From positions 21,646,367 to 21,710,366 of the forward strand of contig CM056580.1 in assembly GCA_029721435.1 (NCBI GenBank): a DNA stretch of 64,000 nucleotides. The letters are read 5' to 3'. Position 1 is the first letter of the stretch, and each line of letters starts with the position of its first letter. The translations under genes and the position numbers were made by a program. The DNA is from Gymnothorax reevesii. Lineage: Eukaryota > Chordata > Actinopteri > Anguilliformes > Muraenidae. The notes beneath the pieces are model-generated. The model had not been told where the DNA came from. It saw nothing but the letters and a program-made list of their open reading frames with translations, and did no database searches. Shown in pieces: positions 1 to 10,198 of this stretch.

Positions 1-590
1 AAGGGTAACAAAGCACTCATTAATCCATCTGACAAAGCGCGCAATGAAGCTGTTTCGCAAAGAGCTGAAAGTTGCCTCCTTTAGCTCAAGGATAGAGGGG
101 GAAACCTCTGCTCTGTCTACTGAAAACGTGAAACTGGCTTCATCGCTTGTTGCATAAGTGTCCCAAATGTTTTTCATAACCTTGTGGGAAGCACAAATGC
201 ACATATCCACTCACCTTCAAGCCCAGTCAGGGTCACCTGGAGAATTTCTTTGTGGCTGTCCTGGCAGGGAGAGGTTGTAGCATCAACCACAATATTGCTA
301 AGTTTAAAGCTGCCTCCAGAGACAACATTCACGTCCTTACAACTCTTGTGACAGTGAAAATAGAATAAAGGATGGAGATGTCACCAGAGGAGCATCAGAC
401 AGAGAATGATGAGACTGACCACTGGCTGGATGTTAAGGGCCTCTTTAAATACAAAGAGGCCATAATCAGTTGCATTGCAGGCTTTGTGGTTAAAAAAAAA
501 AATGAACTCACCCAATGGCCTTGCTCTCAAGCTTTAATGTCATGCAACATCATTCATCCATCTGTGGCATTGTTGCTGTGTGCCATATAA
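1..590 (+). pseudogene. P-element / THAP9-like transposase remnant
   Basis: I translated the plus strand by eye. Bases about 124-186 (frame 1) give a stretch containing KRETGF, and bases 213-365 (frame 3) give SQGHLENFFVAV, LAGRG and IAKFKAA. After an in-frame TAA at 366-368 the same frame continues as an open stretch (372-590) with KYKEAIISCIAGFVVKKK followed by WPCSQAL. This order (a K-x-TGF block, a 'LENFF...RG...FKAA' block, then 'IAGFVVxK...C..AL') is what I know from the catalytic and C-terminal parts of P-element transposases and their vertebrate relative THAP9. One frameshift near 186-213 and the stop show it is dead. It enters from beyond the left edge, so the N-terminal THAP zinc finger would lie outside. 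Weaker similarity may continue to about 920. The intact Tc1 element sits just downstream and may have landed in it. Family assignment rests on motif memory. Confidence 0.6.
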
Positions 591-952
591 CAGCTATATA
601 GTCAGAGGCTGCCCTGAATACCTGGCTGCTGGCCTCCTCAGGGACATCAGGCATCAATACTGAAGTTCTGTCAGCTTGTCCCGGGGAGAACCTATTCCCC
701 GAGCAGTACGGCCACATCTTTGAATTCGCTGTTTGCCCTTAATTCACTTGCTGGTGAAGATGACATCCGATGTGTTCCGTAAGATTCACATACAGGACAG
801 TTTGCCGAAGACATTGATCCATTTCCATAACTGGAAGTGAGAGATGTACAACTTAATTGTTTGGTGTAAATTTTCCTGTCATTCTGACATCCAATATAAT
901 GGTGTTGTTCTTCTCTCACTCTAACTGGAATTTGACTTCAACCTTGCGTATA

Positions 953-1161
953 CACTCCTGATCAAAGTCTTAAGACCAGTTAAAAAATTGCAAGAATTTA
1001 CGTTTTGCACTGTTGTATCATAAGAAGGTTCTAAGTTGAGTTTCAAAATGCAAAAAGAAGAAATGTGAGCAAGAGACTAAATGTTTTGAGCAGGCAATTT
1101 ATTGAAAAGAACAATTTAACTAAAATAGGCTGTTCATCAGCTGATCAAAAGTTTAAGACCA
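953..1161. repeat. Left terminal inverted repeat of the intact Tc1-like element
   Basis: This is the 209-bp arm at the 3' side of the transposase gene. The outer direct repeat starts at 958 (CTGATCAAAG) and the inner one at 1141 (CTGATCAAAAGTTTAAGACC). By hand alignment to the reverse complement of 2296-2504 it is about 95-96% identical, with no length change. Confidence 0.9.
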
Positions 1162-1209
1162 TAGCTCAAAAAAACCCCGAAAACAGAAATTAAAGTCTCA
1201 CAAACAGAC

Positions 1210-2214
1210 TCAGTAATGAGTAGCTCCACCATTATTGTTGATCACTTCAAAAATTCGTGTTGGCATGCTTGATGCGAGTGTTTCCAAAAGGCTTGTAGGA
1301 ATGTTGCTCCAAGTGGTGAAGATGGCTTCACGAAGGGCATCCACTGTCTGGAACTGATGTCCATTTTTGTAAACTTCCCTTGCCATCCATCCCCAAATGT
1401 TCTCAATTGGATTTAGATCAGGGGAACATGCAGGATGATCAAAAAGAGTGATGTTATTCTCCTGAAAAAAATCCTTTGTCAGACGGGCATTGTGAATTGC
1501 AGCATTGTCCTGCTGAAAGACCCAGTCATCACCACACAGACGAGGGCCCTCAGTCATGAGGGATGCCCGCTGCAACATCTCCACGTAGCCAGCTGCTGTT
1601 TGACGCCCCTGCACAACCTGGAGCTCCATTGTTCCATTGAAGGAAAAAGCACCCCAGATCATGATGGCGCCCCCTCCGCTGTGCCGTGTTGAAAAAATCT
1701 CAGGTGGCATCTCCTTGTCATGCCAGTAGCGTTGGAAGCCATCAGGACCATCAAGGTTACATTTTTTCTCATCAGAGAATAAAACTTTCTTCCAACTTTG
1801 AACGTCCCATGTTTGGTGGTCCCTTGCAAAGGCCAAACGGGCAATTTTGTGGCGTTGAAGGAGACGTGGCCTTTGAAGACGTTCTTTGTTTTTGAAGCCG
1901 TTCCTTTGCAGATGCTGTCTGATGGTTATTGGGTTGCAGTCAGCACCAGTAATGGCCTTAATTTGGGATGAGGATCGTCCTGTGTCTTGACGGACAGCCA
2001 TTCGGATCCTCCGGCTTAGAGCCGGTGAGATTTTTTTGGGTCTACCACTTGATTTTTTTGTTCCATAAACCTCAGGATCTTTTAAGAAATGCAAAATGAC
2101 TGTCTTACTGCGTCCAACCTCAGCAGCGATGGCACGCTGTGAGAGGCCTTGTCTATGCAGCTCAACAATCCTGCCACGTTCGAAGGCAGTGAGTTTTTTT
2201 GCTTTTCCCATCAA
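1210..2214 (-). CDS. Tc1-like transposase, intact, 334 aa
   Basis: This enzyme would cut a Tc1-type transposon out of DNA and insert it at TA sites; such proteins act in the nucleus as DDE-type recombinases. The order is standard. A first helix-turn-helix (PAI) spans about residues 8-47 ([26 protein letters not shown]). A GRPKK linker/AT-hook-like motif is at 57-61, and a second helix-turn-helix (RED) at about 68-108. The catalytic domain has D148 in LFSDEKK, D236 in FQQDN and E271 in PDLNPIEN. There are 34 residues between the second D and the E, so it is DD34E. I checked the codons: GAT 1773-1771, GAC 1509-1507, GAG 1404-1402. A glycine-rich [11 protein letters not shown] block is at about 180-190. 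The length of 334 fits the family (about 335-345). The start has two adjacent Met codons; the second (MGKAKKLT) may be the real one. No stop or frameshift is present, unlike every other transposase in this window. Confidence 0.95.
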   Translation of the reverse strand: MMGKAKKLTAFERGRIVELHRQGLSQRAIAAEVGRSKTVILHFLKDPEVYGTKKSSGRPKKISPALSRRIRMAVRQDTGRSSSQIKAITGADCNPITIRQHLQRNGFKNKERLQRPRLLQRHKIARLAFARDHQTWDVQSWKKVLFSDEKKCNLDGPDGFQRYWHDKEMPPEIFSTRHSGGGAIMIWGAFSFNGTMELQVVQGRQTAAGYVEMLQRASLMTEGPRLCGDDWVFQQDNAAIHNARLTKDFFQENNITLFDHPACSPDLNPIENIWGWMAREVYKNGHQFQTVDALREAIFTTWSNIPTSLLETLASSMPTRIFEVINNNGGATHY

Positions 2215-2295
2215 GAGGTCTTGACAGTGTGATTACTTGACAGAAAATGACATGGAATCCAAATTTTTTCCCCAGATTTGGGCTTTTAAAGGATG

Positions 2296-2504
2296 TGGTC
2301 TTAAACTTTTGATCAGCTGATGAACAGCCTATTTCAGTTAAATTGTTCTTTTCAATAAATTGCCTGCTCAAAACATTTGGTCTCTTGTTCCCATTTCTTC
2401 TTTTTGCATTTTGAAACTCTACTTAGAACCTTCTTAAGATACAACAGTGCAAAATGCAAATTCTTGCAATTTTTTAACTGGTCTTAAGATTTTGATCAGG
2501 AGTG
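2296..2504. repeat. Right terminal inverted repeat of the intact Tc1-like element
   Basis: This is the arm next to the 5' end of the transposase gene. It begins with the inner direct repeat (TGGTCTTAAACTTTTGATCA at 2296) and ends with the outer repeat before the TA at 2505-2506. The region between this arm and the start codon at 2214 would hold the element's promoter, but no clear TATA box stands out. Confidence 0.9.
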
Positions 2505-2506
2505 TA

Positions 2507-2984
2507 CTGTCGATGGTGCTCATCCCAAGTCATGTACATCCCAACCAACTGCCACCCCAGCTATGCCAACGTCCTTGGAAGCAGGAAACGTTGTTCATAG
2601 TAATTCTTCTGATATTACAGCACACAAGACAGGGATTTTCACCAAATATAAATTCAAGATGATGCCAATCAAAGACACTTCCGGTGCCTGCAGCCTGCCT
2701 TACATATCATGATCAGTTTGAAGTGTTTGTTTTACAAAAATGCTTATAAAGTAAAAATGACAGAAGCTTCCTTTGTTGTTCCCTGTTATTTTCCCCAGTC
2801 AAAAAAAAAAAAATCTGTTCATTTTGTTTCCTGACATGAGCTAGCATTTAAAATTTCAACTAATGTTTGTTTCCTTATTGTTTAAATGTACTTGCAGCTA
2901 TCTCATGTTGCTCGCTGTACTCTTCTAAGCACATCTGGGAATCAAAGCACATACATTTATTTCATACTTTTCGGCAATTAAGGC
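2507..2984. other. No gene seen between the Tc1-like element and a repeat fragment
   Basis: This is AT-rich sequence with a short A-run near 2801-2813. The first part could be the continuation of the P-like remnant interrupted by the Tc1-like insertion, but I could not align it convincingly. No exon or RNA gene is visible. Confidence 0.4.
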
Positions 2985-3115
2985 AGTGAGAGGGAACCGG
3001 CATGCAGAGGATTGCCCACGCAAACATGGAACATGGAAACTCCACGCAGAGACACCCGAGGCCAGATTTAATACCACAACCTCGTTCCTCCAACCCAGTA
3101 GTGCAACTGCAAAAA
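2985..3115 (-). repeat. Fragment of an abundant fish repeat with a tRNA-like head
   Basis: The words CCCACGCAAACATGG, AACTCCACGCAGAGA and GAGGCCAGATTTAATACCACAACC follow the order seen in a very common fish repeat (its consensus runs 'cccacgcaaacacgg ... aactccacacagaaa ... ggattcgaacccacaacc'). The same family is seen at 24617-24737 and 57505-57835. The tRNA-like head would be at the right, on the minus strand. It is old and diverged. Confidence 0.5.
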
Positions 3116-3179
3116 TTTCAAAAAATTATTACTGTCAGAAAGCATAGTCCTTGCTAAATCTATACATAGAGTGGCGATT

Positions 3180-3720
3180 GGATCAACGAACATGCCCACT
3201 ATCCACGTCACGCCACGTGAAGCCGTCGATTCTCCTCCTCTTGTGGTCTGCCTTCTTCAGAACCGCGGACAGCGCATGTTGGCCGGAATTCAGTTCAGCA
3301 CCCGTAGCCGCTGCTGTATGTTGGACAGCTCCCACCATTTGTGGCCAGCCATGCAAGAAGGGCATTCCCAGCGCATTCCGCATGAAGCCATGCACCTGAT
3401 CCTAATCTGGGGCTAACTAAGGCTCGATATAAAGCCGGCGAGACGGGGACAGGTTGTTTGAGAGTGAATTTCACAAGTGTGTTATGAGCCACTGTTCTCT
3501 TGCTACTTTTCCTATCAGAGTCAGAGGGCAAAGAGACGGGGGATCCCGGGTTTTCACTCTTTCCAGAAATCCACGCTCTGGCCACTACTTTTCCACGTGA
3601 CAGTGGCTAATTCTCTCAAGGATATTAAAGCTCACAAAGTTTATTGTTTTTTTATTTATTCGTGAAAATAAAATGACCATCCCGTGGACTGGATTCTCAC
3701 CTACCTGTTGCCTGTGCTGG
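3180..3720 (+). repeat. LTR-like fragment with TATA box and polyadenylation signal
   Basis: A good TATA box (GATATAAAG, TATAAA at 3428-3433) is followed about 240 bp later by AATAAA at 3667-3672. The intervening sequence is more GC-rich than its surroundings and has no long reading frame. A TATA box plus polyA signal at this spacing, without coding sequence, is the pattern of an LTR (U3-R-U5), so a solo LTR or LTR fragment is likely. I could not fix the TG...CA ends or a target duplication. A host promoter is an alternative, but no exon follows. Confidence 0.3.
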
Positions 3721-6032
3721 TGGTGCATCACAATTAATGTGGATATCCATTGTGAATTTACCTATTTCACTGAAACATTTTTATTTGTATTGTGATTCAT
3801 CAAACAGTTCAGGAAAATACGGTTTATATGCATGGTATACTAATTTGTCCATATATCAGTGTACACTTACACATTTATGACTTGTCACACGCACACCCTA
3901 CTCTCAGCCTGTTGTTTGACATGAACTTTAAACTAAAGCAGCCTGCCTGTCTTCAAAATTAATTGCTTGTAGGTTTTTTTTTTAAATTGCCTGTCTCATT
4001 TTCCATGTTGTGTAAGATGCGATGCAGAGCTGGGAAGCACCAGTGCTCACCCTTTTGACTCGGCTGCTAACCACGCCACGCCCCCTCGATACAGGAGGCA
4101 CTGAAAATCATTAGATGCTGACCCTGCCTCAGTCTTAATCCAAACTGCTGTTTAAGTATCTCTTGCTCAAGTGTATATTTAAAAGGGCAACTCCCGTATG
4201 TATCTCTTTTTTCCACTGCCGACACCTCAGATGAGACCTAAGCCCACAGCTAAAGCTGGAAACCCAGACCAGCATAACCGCATTGATTTCCAAAGTCCCC
4301 CACCAATCTTGAAGCCTACTGTCCTGAGCCTGAGAGCATCTCCCACATACAGAGCAAGCACTGCATAGACGTTAGCAATGATTTACTATAAATAAATCAT
4401 TCACTTGAAGCGACCTAGTGTTTTCTGCCACGTCTGTGCCCCACCTCTGCAACTTTGCTTTAAATGATGTCACAACTGTGAAACGGTTTTCTTCTTTCAG
4501 AAGAGTGGACTGCAAAATGCATTCACAACTTATTAAAACGGTACAATAGCAGGTGTAATGCTGGTCAGGTATTCCACATCTGCCCTGTGATTTTGGTCAA
4601 AGTTTGGGAATTTGTATAGCTGATTTATATACATGATGTGCATATTGGAACAAAAACATAATTCAAATAAGAATAATCAGAGTTGGCGATGCGGATTCTT
4701 CCATGGCTAGGAGTTTCAGAGGCGCAGAATTAAAATTGCAGTCTGTTGGAATTGAAATGATCAAGCACTCAGTTCATGCTGGTAATGTACTGTCTATTAC
4801 AGTGAGAGAGATCCAAATATTCCAGTTTCATGGCATGTATTATCCAGATGCTAATAATGTTACTTTTGCTTGTTTTATTACATTGCATTTCTTCCCATAT
4901 ATCTACATGGGTCAATCCAAAAAATTATGTTTGGGCCTATTTTAGGCTCTTTTTGACTTCAGAGAGCTATAGAGAAAAAATATAAACCATTCCTCCTGTT
5001 ACTAGTCTCATTTGAAAGAGAACATCTTTGAACTTTGAACCCCATAGAAAAAAGACCAACATTGGCATTTTTGGGCCATTTCCAAGCCATGTATTGTCAA
5101 GCCAAATAGTGCTTAACCACCATAAACTTATTTCTTTCTTAGTGGGGGGTCATATCTAACATTTCCATGTGGTTTAGCCATGTCATGACCTATATTTTTT
5201 TCCCATCTGTTTTTAATGAGAATTTCAACTTGTTGAAACACAAATGATGAAACTTTTAGACCATCAACTAGCATACTAAGAAGGTAGCCCCACTGTTTAA
5301 ATAACATCCAGCCAAGAGGGTCCCTATAAGGATTATGTTCATAGAAACATTTTTTACATACATTGACCTGAGCCTGTGCCAGCTTTAAAAAACTATTTTT
5401 CAACACCGGCCTCGTCACTTGCATTATACTGACATTTACCTATATATAGCACAAACTACTGCAAATTTCTTTACCATCCAAACAAAGTTACAGGGTATAA
5501 GTAGCAAACATAAATGTGAAATATAAAGAAAATTCATTCAGGTTGGCTCTATGGGTAGTTACTTGGTGAGTGAAATGCAAGTAATCATCCGGAGCCAAAA
5601 ATGTTGCGAGAAGAGGAAAGGGATTTCCTGTTAACCGGCGAAAGTAAATTGGGTCCTTCGTAAACAACACAGAGGATCTCAAGCTTTGATTGAGGCACAT
5701 CCACGGCAGATTTTATTGCAAATTGCAAGAGAAATTTTCGAGAAAGGTAAGGAATTTGGATGAAATTCTGACAAAATATTGTTGAGGAGGTGTCTGGGTG
5801 TACGCAGATGTCTCAATTTGTACCGAAACAATATATTTTTGAGTTCTATGGGTTAAAACAGATCGGCGAGTGAAATTTCCAAGCCATTGGTTTGTGTGTA
5901 CGGAGCCATTTGCCGTGCCTGGCGTGGGTTTGGAGAAAAGCGATACGTGAGTGACCTGCCAGCAACTTTGCCTAAAATGGCTTTTGTGGCTCAAATTCCT
6001 TTATCTTTGGCAATAAAGTGATGTTATTTCTG
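3721..6032. other. 2.3 kb without recognisable gene
   Basis: The sequence is AT-rich. Short open frames (for example 4703-4945 and 5128-5424) have no recognisable domains and look like chance. A GC-richer stretch at about 5590-5990 may be another old repeat, but I cannot name it. Confidence 0.4.
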
Positions 6033-6258
6033 TATAAAACCCAAAACCAGTGAAGTTGGCATGTTGTGTAAATCATAAATAAAAACAGAATACAATGATT
6101 TGCAAATCCTTTTCAACCTATACTCAATTCAATACACTGCAAAGACAAGTTACTTAATGTTTGAACAGGTAAACTTTGTCATTTTTTGCAAATATTAGCT
6201 CATTTGGAATTTGATGCCTGCAACATGTTTCAAAAAAGCTGGCACAAGTGGCAAAAAA
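6033..6258. repeat. Left inverted repeat of the split Tc1-like element
   Basis: This arm matches the reverse complement of 10688-10913 with scattered differences and small indels. Its inner edge is near CAAAAAAGCTGGCACAAG, which pairs with the inner edge of the right arm just past the transposase stop codon. Confidence 0.75.
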
Positions 6259-6397
6259 GACTAAGATAGTTGAGGAATGCTCGTCAAACACTTATTTTGA
6301 ACATCCCACAGGTGAACGGGCTAATTGGGAACAGGTGGGTGCCATGATTGGGTATAGAAGCAGCTTCCTTGAAATGCTCAGTCATTCACAAACAAGG

Positions 6398-6919
6398 ATG
6401 GGGCGAGGGTCACCACTTAGTGAACAAATGCGTGAGCTGATTCTCGAACAGTTTAAAAGCAACATTCCTCACCAAGCTATTGCAAGAAATTTAGGGATTT
6501 CATCATCTACGGTCCGTAATATTGTCAAAAGGTTCAGAGAATCTGGAGAAATCACTGCACGTAAGCGACGAGGATGAAAAGCAACATTGAATGCCTGTGA
6601 CCTTCGATCCCTCAGGCGGTACTGCATCAAAAACCAACATCAGTGTGTAAAGAACAGCACCACATGAGCTCAGGAACACTTCAGAAAACCACTGTCAGTA
6701 ACTACAGTTCGTCGCTACATCTGCAAGTGCAAGTTAAAACTCTACAATGCAAAGTGAAAGCCATTTATCATCAGCACCCAGAAACGCCGCCAGCTTCGCT
6801 GGGCCCAAGCTCATCTAAGATGGACTGATGCAAAGTGGAAAAGTGTTCTGTGGTCTGACGAGTCCACATTTCAAATTGTTTTTGGAAACTGTGGACGTCG
6901 TGTCCTCTGGACCAAAGAG
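6398..6919 (+). pseudogene. Tc1-like transposase, N-terminal part (broken)
   Basis: The start is probably MGRGSPLSEQMREL at 6398; the upstream open frame from 6248 is repeat-derived. A helix-turn-helix is clear (HQAIARNLGISSSTVRNIVKRF) and is followed by ARKRRG. An in-frame TGA at 6575-6577 stands where a Gly codon is expected. Downstream the frame continues as KATLNACDLRSLRRYCIKN, with another stop near the WAQEHF block and one before KPF, then WTDAKWKSVLWSDES. The first catalytic Asp is encoded at about 6857-6859. The gene is then cut by the LINE at RVLWTK. It is inactive through stop codons and the insertion. Confidence 0.88.
6909..6919. repeat. Target-site duplication, left copy (11 bp)
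   Basis: GGACCAAAGAG here is repeated exactly at 10188-10198, flanking the LINE. The repeated bases are part of the transposase codons, so the duplication was made by LINE insertion. Confidence 0.9.
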
Positions 6920-9900
6920 TAGTAGTGTCGTATGGCATCACATCTCCAGGTCTTGTTTTTCCTCCAACCATCGTGTGAAGGCATCGTCAGCCTTGTGGAC
7001 AGCTGTGTAGCCCTCGGGAATTGATGTAAAGGGGCACTGTGTTATAACGTGGTCCATGTCTTGTGTATGAGCGCCGCGTGCTCGACAGGCTGGGGAGGTG
7101 TTGTAACCCCAATTGTGCAGGGTGGCTGCTGTTCTGCCCGTTTTTGACCTAATGCGGTTGCAGTATGACCACTGCTTTCTGTTCAGTGTCTTGAAGCCTG
7201 GTAGTGGTAGAGTAGACAGGTCTTCGATTATTTCCCCACCCTTGGGTTTTTTGTCTGACCATTCTTTTTCCCATGCATCATGTAGATCGAAAGAATCCAT
7301 TTTTGATTGGTAAAAGGGCTTTCTGGATTTCAAGCGGGATGTTGAAGGTGCTGAGTTCATGATGTGCCGAAGTGGGGTGTCTGACGTCTGGCTTTGAAGG
7401 CCTTGGTGTTGCTTTTGAGTGGCTTCTTCTCTTCGCAGATGGGGTGGGGCTATTGCACACATTACAGGGAACCATTTTGTTGGGGTTGATTTTAGTGTTC
7501 CCGTTGTTATTCTCATTGTTTCATTGAGAGCGGTGTCTATTTTTGGGGTGTGCGTTGATCGGGCCCAGGCTGGTGCACAGTACTCTGCCACGCTATAGCA
7601 CAGTGCTATAGAGGTTCTCAGGACGGTCGAGGATGCTCTCCAGGTTGTTCCGGCCAGTTTCCTAATTATGCTGTCTCTTTTCTTCTGCTTGTTGGTGGTG
7701 TTCTCAATCTGTTTTTTTGTAGGTTAGGGTTCTGTTGAGGGTAATACCAAGATATTTGGGGTTTGGGTCATAAGGCAGTGTTGAGTTTTCAACTTGTACT
7801 GAAAGCTGTTGATTGGACTGGTGGTTGTTTAGGTGGAATAGGGTGCTCACAGTTTTAGTTGTGTTCATCTTGAGGTACCACTTATCAAAATAGTTTTTCA
7901 GGGTGGTGGTGTCCTGTGAGAGCGTTTTTTGCAGTTCCCTTAGGTTTTTGGAATGGTGTGCTAGCGCAAGGTCATCTGCATATCCAAATTTCAGTGCTTT
8001 AGTCTCTGGCATATCACTGGTGTAGATGTTGAAGAGGCCACCCTCTTCAGGACAGACCCTTGTGGAACACCGTTGGTGATTTTTCGTTTTTTGCTTATTT
8101 GGTTCCCTAGGCATACATGGTATGATCTCTTTCCACTCATTTTGTTCAGCAGTTTAAGTATTTTCTTGCAGTGAATGTATTTGGACAGTTTGTACATTAG
8201 GCCTTCATACCACACGGTATCATATGCCGCAGACAAGTCAATGAACACGGTTCCTGTTTTGATTCCCTGTTCATATCCTATTTCAATGTAGGAGGTGAGT
8301 GCTAGAACTTGTTCTGTGGTGTCTCGGCCTGGTCGGTTTGAAGAAACAGCAGAGAAGAGAAATGGGTCGATAGCTGGCTGGATCATCTGGTGGTTTGCCT
8401 GGTTTTAGGATGGCGAGGATTTTAGCTTCTTTCCATATTTTTGGGTATTGTGTGGTGTCGATGATGTCGGATAAGGCTGCTGATAGCCATTGAATAGCTC
8501 TGGGTCCAAGGTGCTTGATCATATCAGGATAGATACCGTCTACCCCCGCTGCTTTGCCTGCTTTCATGTGTTTAATGGCTTCTTTTATTTCTGCTGTTGT
8601 AACTGGTATTGAGCCTGCGTTGAGGCAGGAGTTGTAGTTTCTTTGGTATTCACGATTGATATCCTTTTCAAAGGCAGGATATGGCACGAGTGCTGCGCTG
8701 TTTGAGTTATTTTGCTATATGTTCGACATCAGTTGATGCGGCTTGTTTGGTGGACTTAGGTCAGTCTGGGTCAAGTATTTTTAGGAGGTTCCATGCATGT
8801 CTGCAGGAGTGTTTTAAATCTAAATTTTCCAGTGTTCAGCCATTTGTTTCGTCTGCCTTCCTGTAGTGATTGAAGGAGTTCTTCTGCTATATCCTGGTCT
8901 TGAGTTTCCTCAAATGTTTTAAGCAGTTCTTCACTTTTTTCTGACCAGCAGGGGATGTATCTCTTTCTGTACCTACGTGGGATGTTTTTTTTAGCGCTGC
9001 AGAGGAAAAGTTTGGAGAGTAGGTGGTATTCCAGTACAGACACGTTCAATGTGTTCTGAAAACTTTTCCCAGTTTGCTTTTAGAAAGTTCCATCTGGGCA
9101 TTGGCAGGGAGTTGATGGTCGGTATACTGAGTCCGATTGTGATTAGGACCGGTCTGTGCTGGCTATTTGGGAAGTTGCTCAAAACTTCTCGGCGAGTTGT
9201 CAGTGGCTTATGGTTTTGATCTTTGGTTACAAATGTGAGATCTGGGTTGTGGTCTCTTTCCATCTGAATGAGTGGAATGTTCCTTTATCCTTTGGATTGA
9301 ATAAAAGGTGTACATTATTCTGCGCTGCCCATTGACTTATTTGTTCACCCGCAATGTTACTTTCTTTGTACCCCCAGTCCGAGTGTTTACTGTTGAAGTC
9401 CCCGGATATTATGGTGGGATGTGTAATATTTTGGAAAGGGATGGGCGGCCAGTTTTCAAGAGGAGGTTTGTAGACATTGATCAACGTGGTTTCACCGATT
9501 TTGATAGCGGTTTGATGTTTATTGTTTTTGGATATTGTAGAGCTGATAGTGGTGACCATCTGTGGGCATTGTGCATATGTTATCATGCCATATTGTCTAA
9601 TTTGTTGATTATTGTGTAGTTTGCTATATTGTACCTTGATGGTGGGCTATTTTGGCCAACATGCATATCTTGTAGGAATAGGATATCCACATTGTGTTTA
9701 TCTAGTAGATTTGTCAGAAATTCAGTTTTGGCCATGGATAGGCCTTCAACATTTAGTGACTTTAGGTTGATCATAGTTCCTAGTTGTAATTGATCATTGT
9801 TCGTGGTTTTGTTATTTGGTTTCCAGACCTTTTTATCTTGGGCGACGTCCGAGCCAGTATGGTAATGTGTATTTGCTTGGCGATTCATGATTGTTGGAGA

Positions 9901-10187
9901 TGTGTACCCGGGAGTAAGACAAAGTCAAAGTCCGTGTACCGGTGATGGAAGATTAGTACAGGAGACAGTCGGGTTAAGGACCGCGTTGATGCTTGAACGG
10001 ACTAGCCCATTGCCTCCCCCACAAGTTCGTTGTGGGTTTGACTGGGTTCTGGCCCGGCGGTTGCTTCCTTTCTGCCCCTACACCTTGATGGGATCCTCCT
10101 ACTCCATGCCAGAGCCTCTTTTGCATTACCCAGCTGCCACCACGTGGAGGTGAGGTTGGTCTTTGGCAGCCAAAGAGGACCAAAAGA
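6920..10187 (-). mobile_element. 5'-truncated I/Jockey-group LINE inserted in the Tc1-like element
   Basis: This 3268-bp insertion is bounded by a perfect 11-bp duplication. On the minus strand it carries an endonuclease and reverse transcriptase in the usual ORF2 order. No ORF1 is visible, so the copy is 5'-truncated or lacks it; about 300 bp before the first endonuclease frame are not clearly coding. The 3' end is unusual: only about 18 bases follow the ORF2 stop, ending in CATACGACACTACTA with no poly(A). Short 3' ends with trinucleotide tails are known in the I group; Nimb-type is my guess. The ORF2 is decayed but easy to read, so it is younger than its Tc1 host. Confidence 0.88.
6938..9888 (-). 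pseudogene. LINE ORF2 (endonuclease-reverse transcriptase), frameshifted
   Basis: Reading down the minus strand, the AP endonuclease begins near 9780 (LKSLNVEGLSMAKTEFL), has GDFNSKHSDWG near 9400 and NPDLTFVT...SQHRPVLI near 9150-9240. The reverse transcriptase follows: KAAGVDGIYPDMIKHLGP with ILKPGKPPDDPASYRPISLL (8400-8560), FIDLSAAYDTVW (about 8220), NGVPQGSVL (about 8060) and the catalytic GYADDLALA (YADD codons at 7971-7982), then KYLGITL (about 7750). The C-terminal part (6938-7591) has AEYCAPAW and IAPPHLRREEA and ends WLEEKQDLEM. At least five frameshifts separate these blocks, so no full protein can be made. The endonuclease and RT order excludes RTE-free or LTR types. Confidence 0.88.
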
Positions 10188-10198
10188 GGACCAAAGAG
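10188..10198. repeat. Target-site duplication, right copy (11 bp)
   Basis: An exact copy of GGACCAAAGAG. Just upstream, inside the LINE end, is a similar CCAAAGAGGACCAAAA, so the LINE's 5' boundary has a small extra duplication. Confidence 0.88.

Larger units (their letters stand above)
951..2506 (-). mobile_element. Complete Tc1-like (DD34E) transposon, IR/DR type
   Basis: Both ends carry the same inverted terminus (CACTCCTGATCAAA at 953, its complement ending at 2504), each next to a TA dinucleotide (951-952 and 2505-2506), the target duplication expected for Tc1/mariner elements. The core is about 1552 bp, normal for an autonomous Tc1 element. Each arm is about 209 bp and contains two related direct repeats: an outer one beginning CTGATCAAAG at 958 and an inner one beginning CTGATCAAAA at 1141, mirrored at the right end. 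This is the IR/DR layout in which transposase binds twice per arm. The arms differ at about 9 of 209 aligned positions by my hand count. A single unbroken transposase gene lies between them on the minus strand. Nothing essential looks missing. Confidence 0.93.

Noticed and set aside
213..360. Minus-strand stretch with an open frame and a perfect-looking splice donor (GAAG|GTGAGT)
   Set aside because: The plus strand over the same bases reads as a P/THAP9-like transposase block that continues across the following stop, so the minus-strand exon is a shadow.
1435..2371. Several open frames of 60-85 residues overlapping 1210-2214 on both strands
   Set aside because: They are antisense or out-of-frame shadows of the intact transposase or of its terminal repeat.
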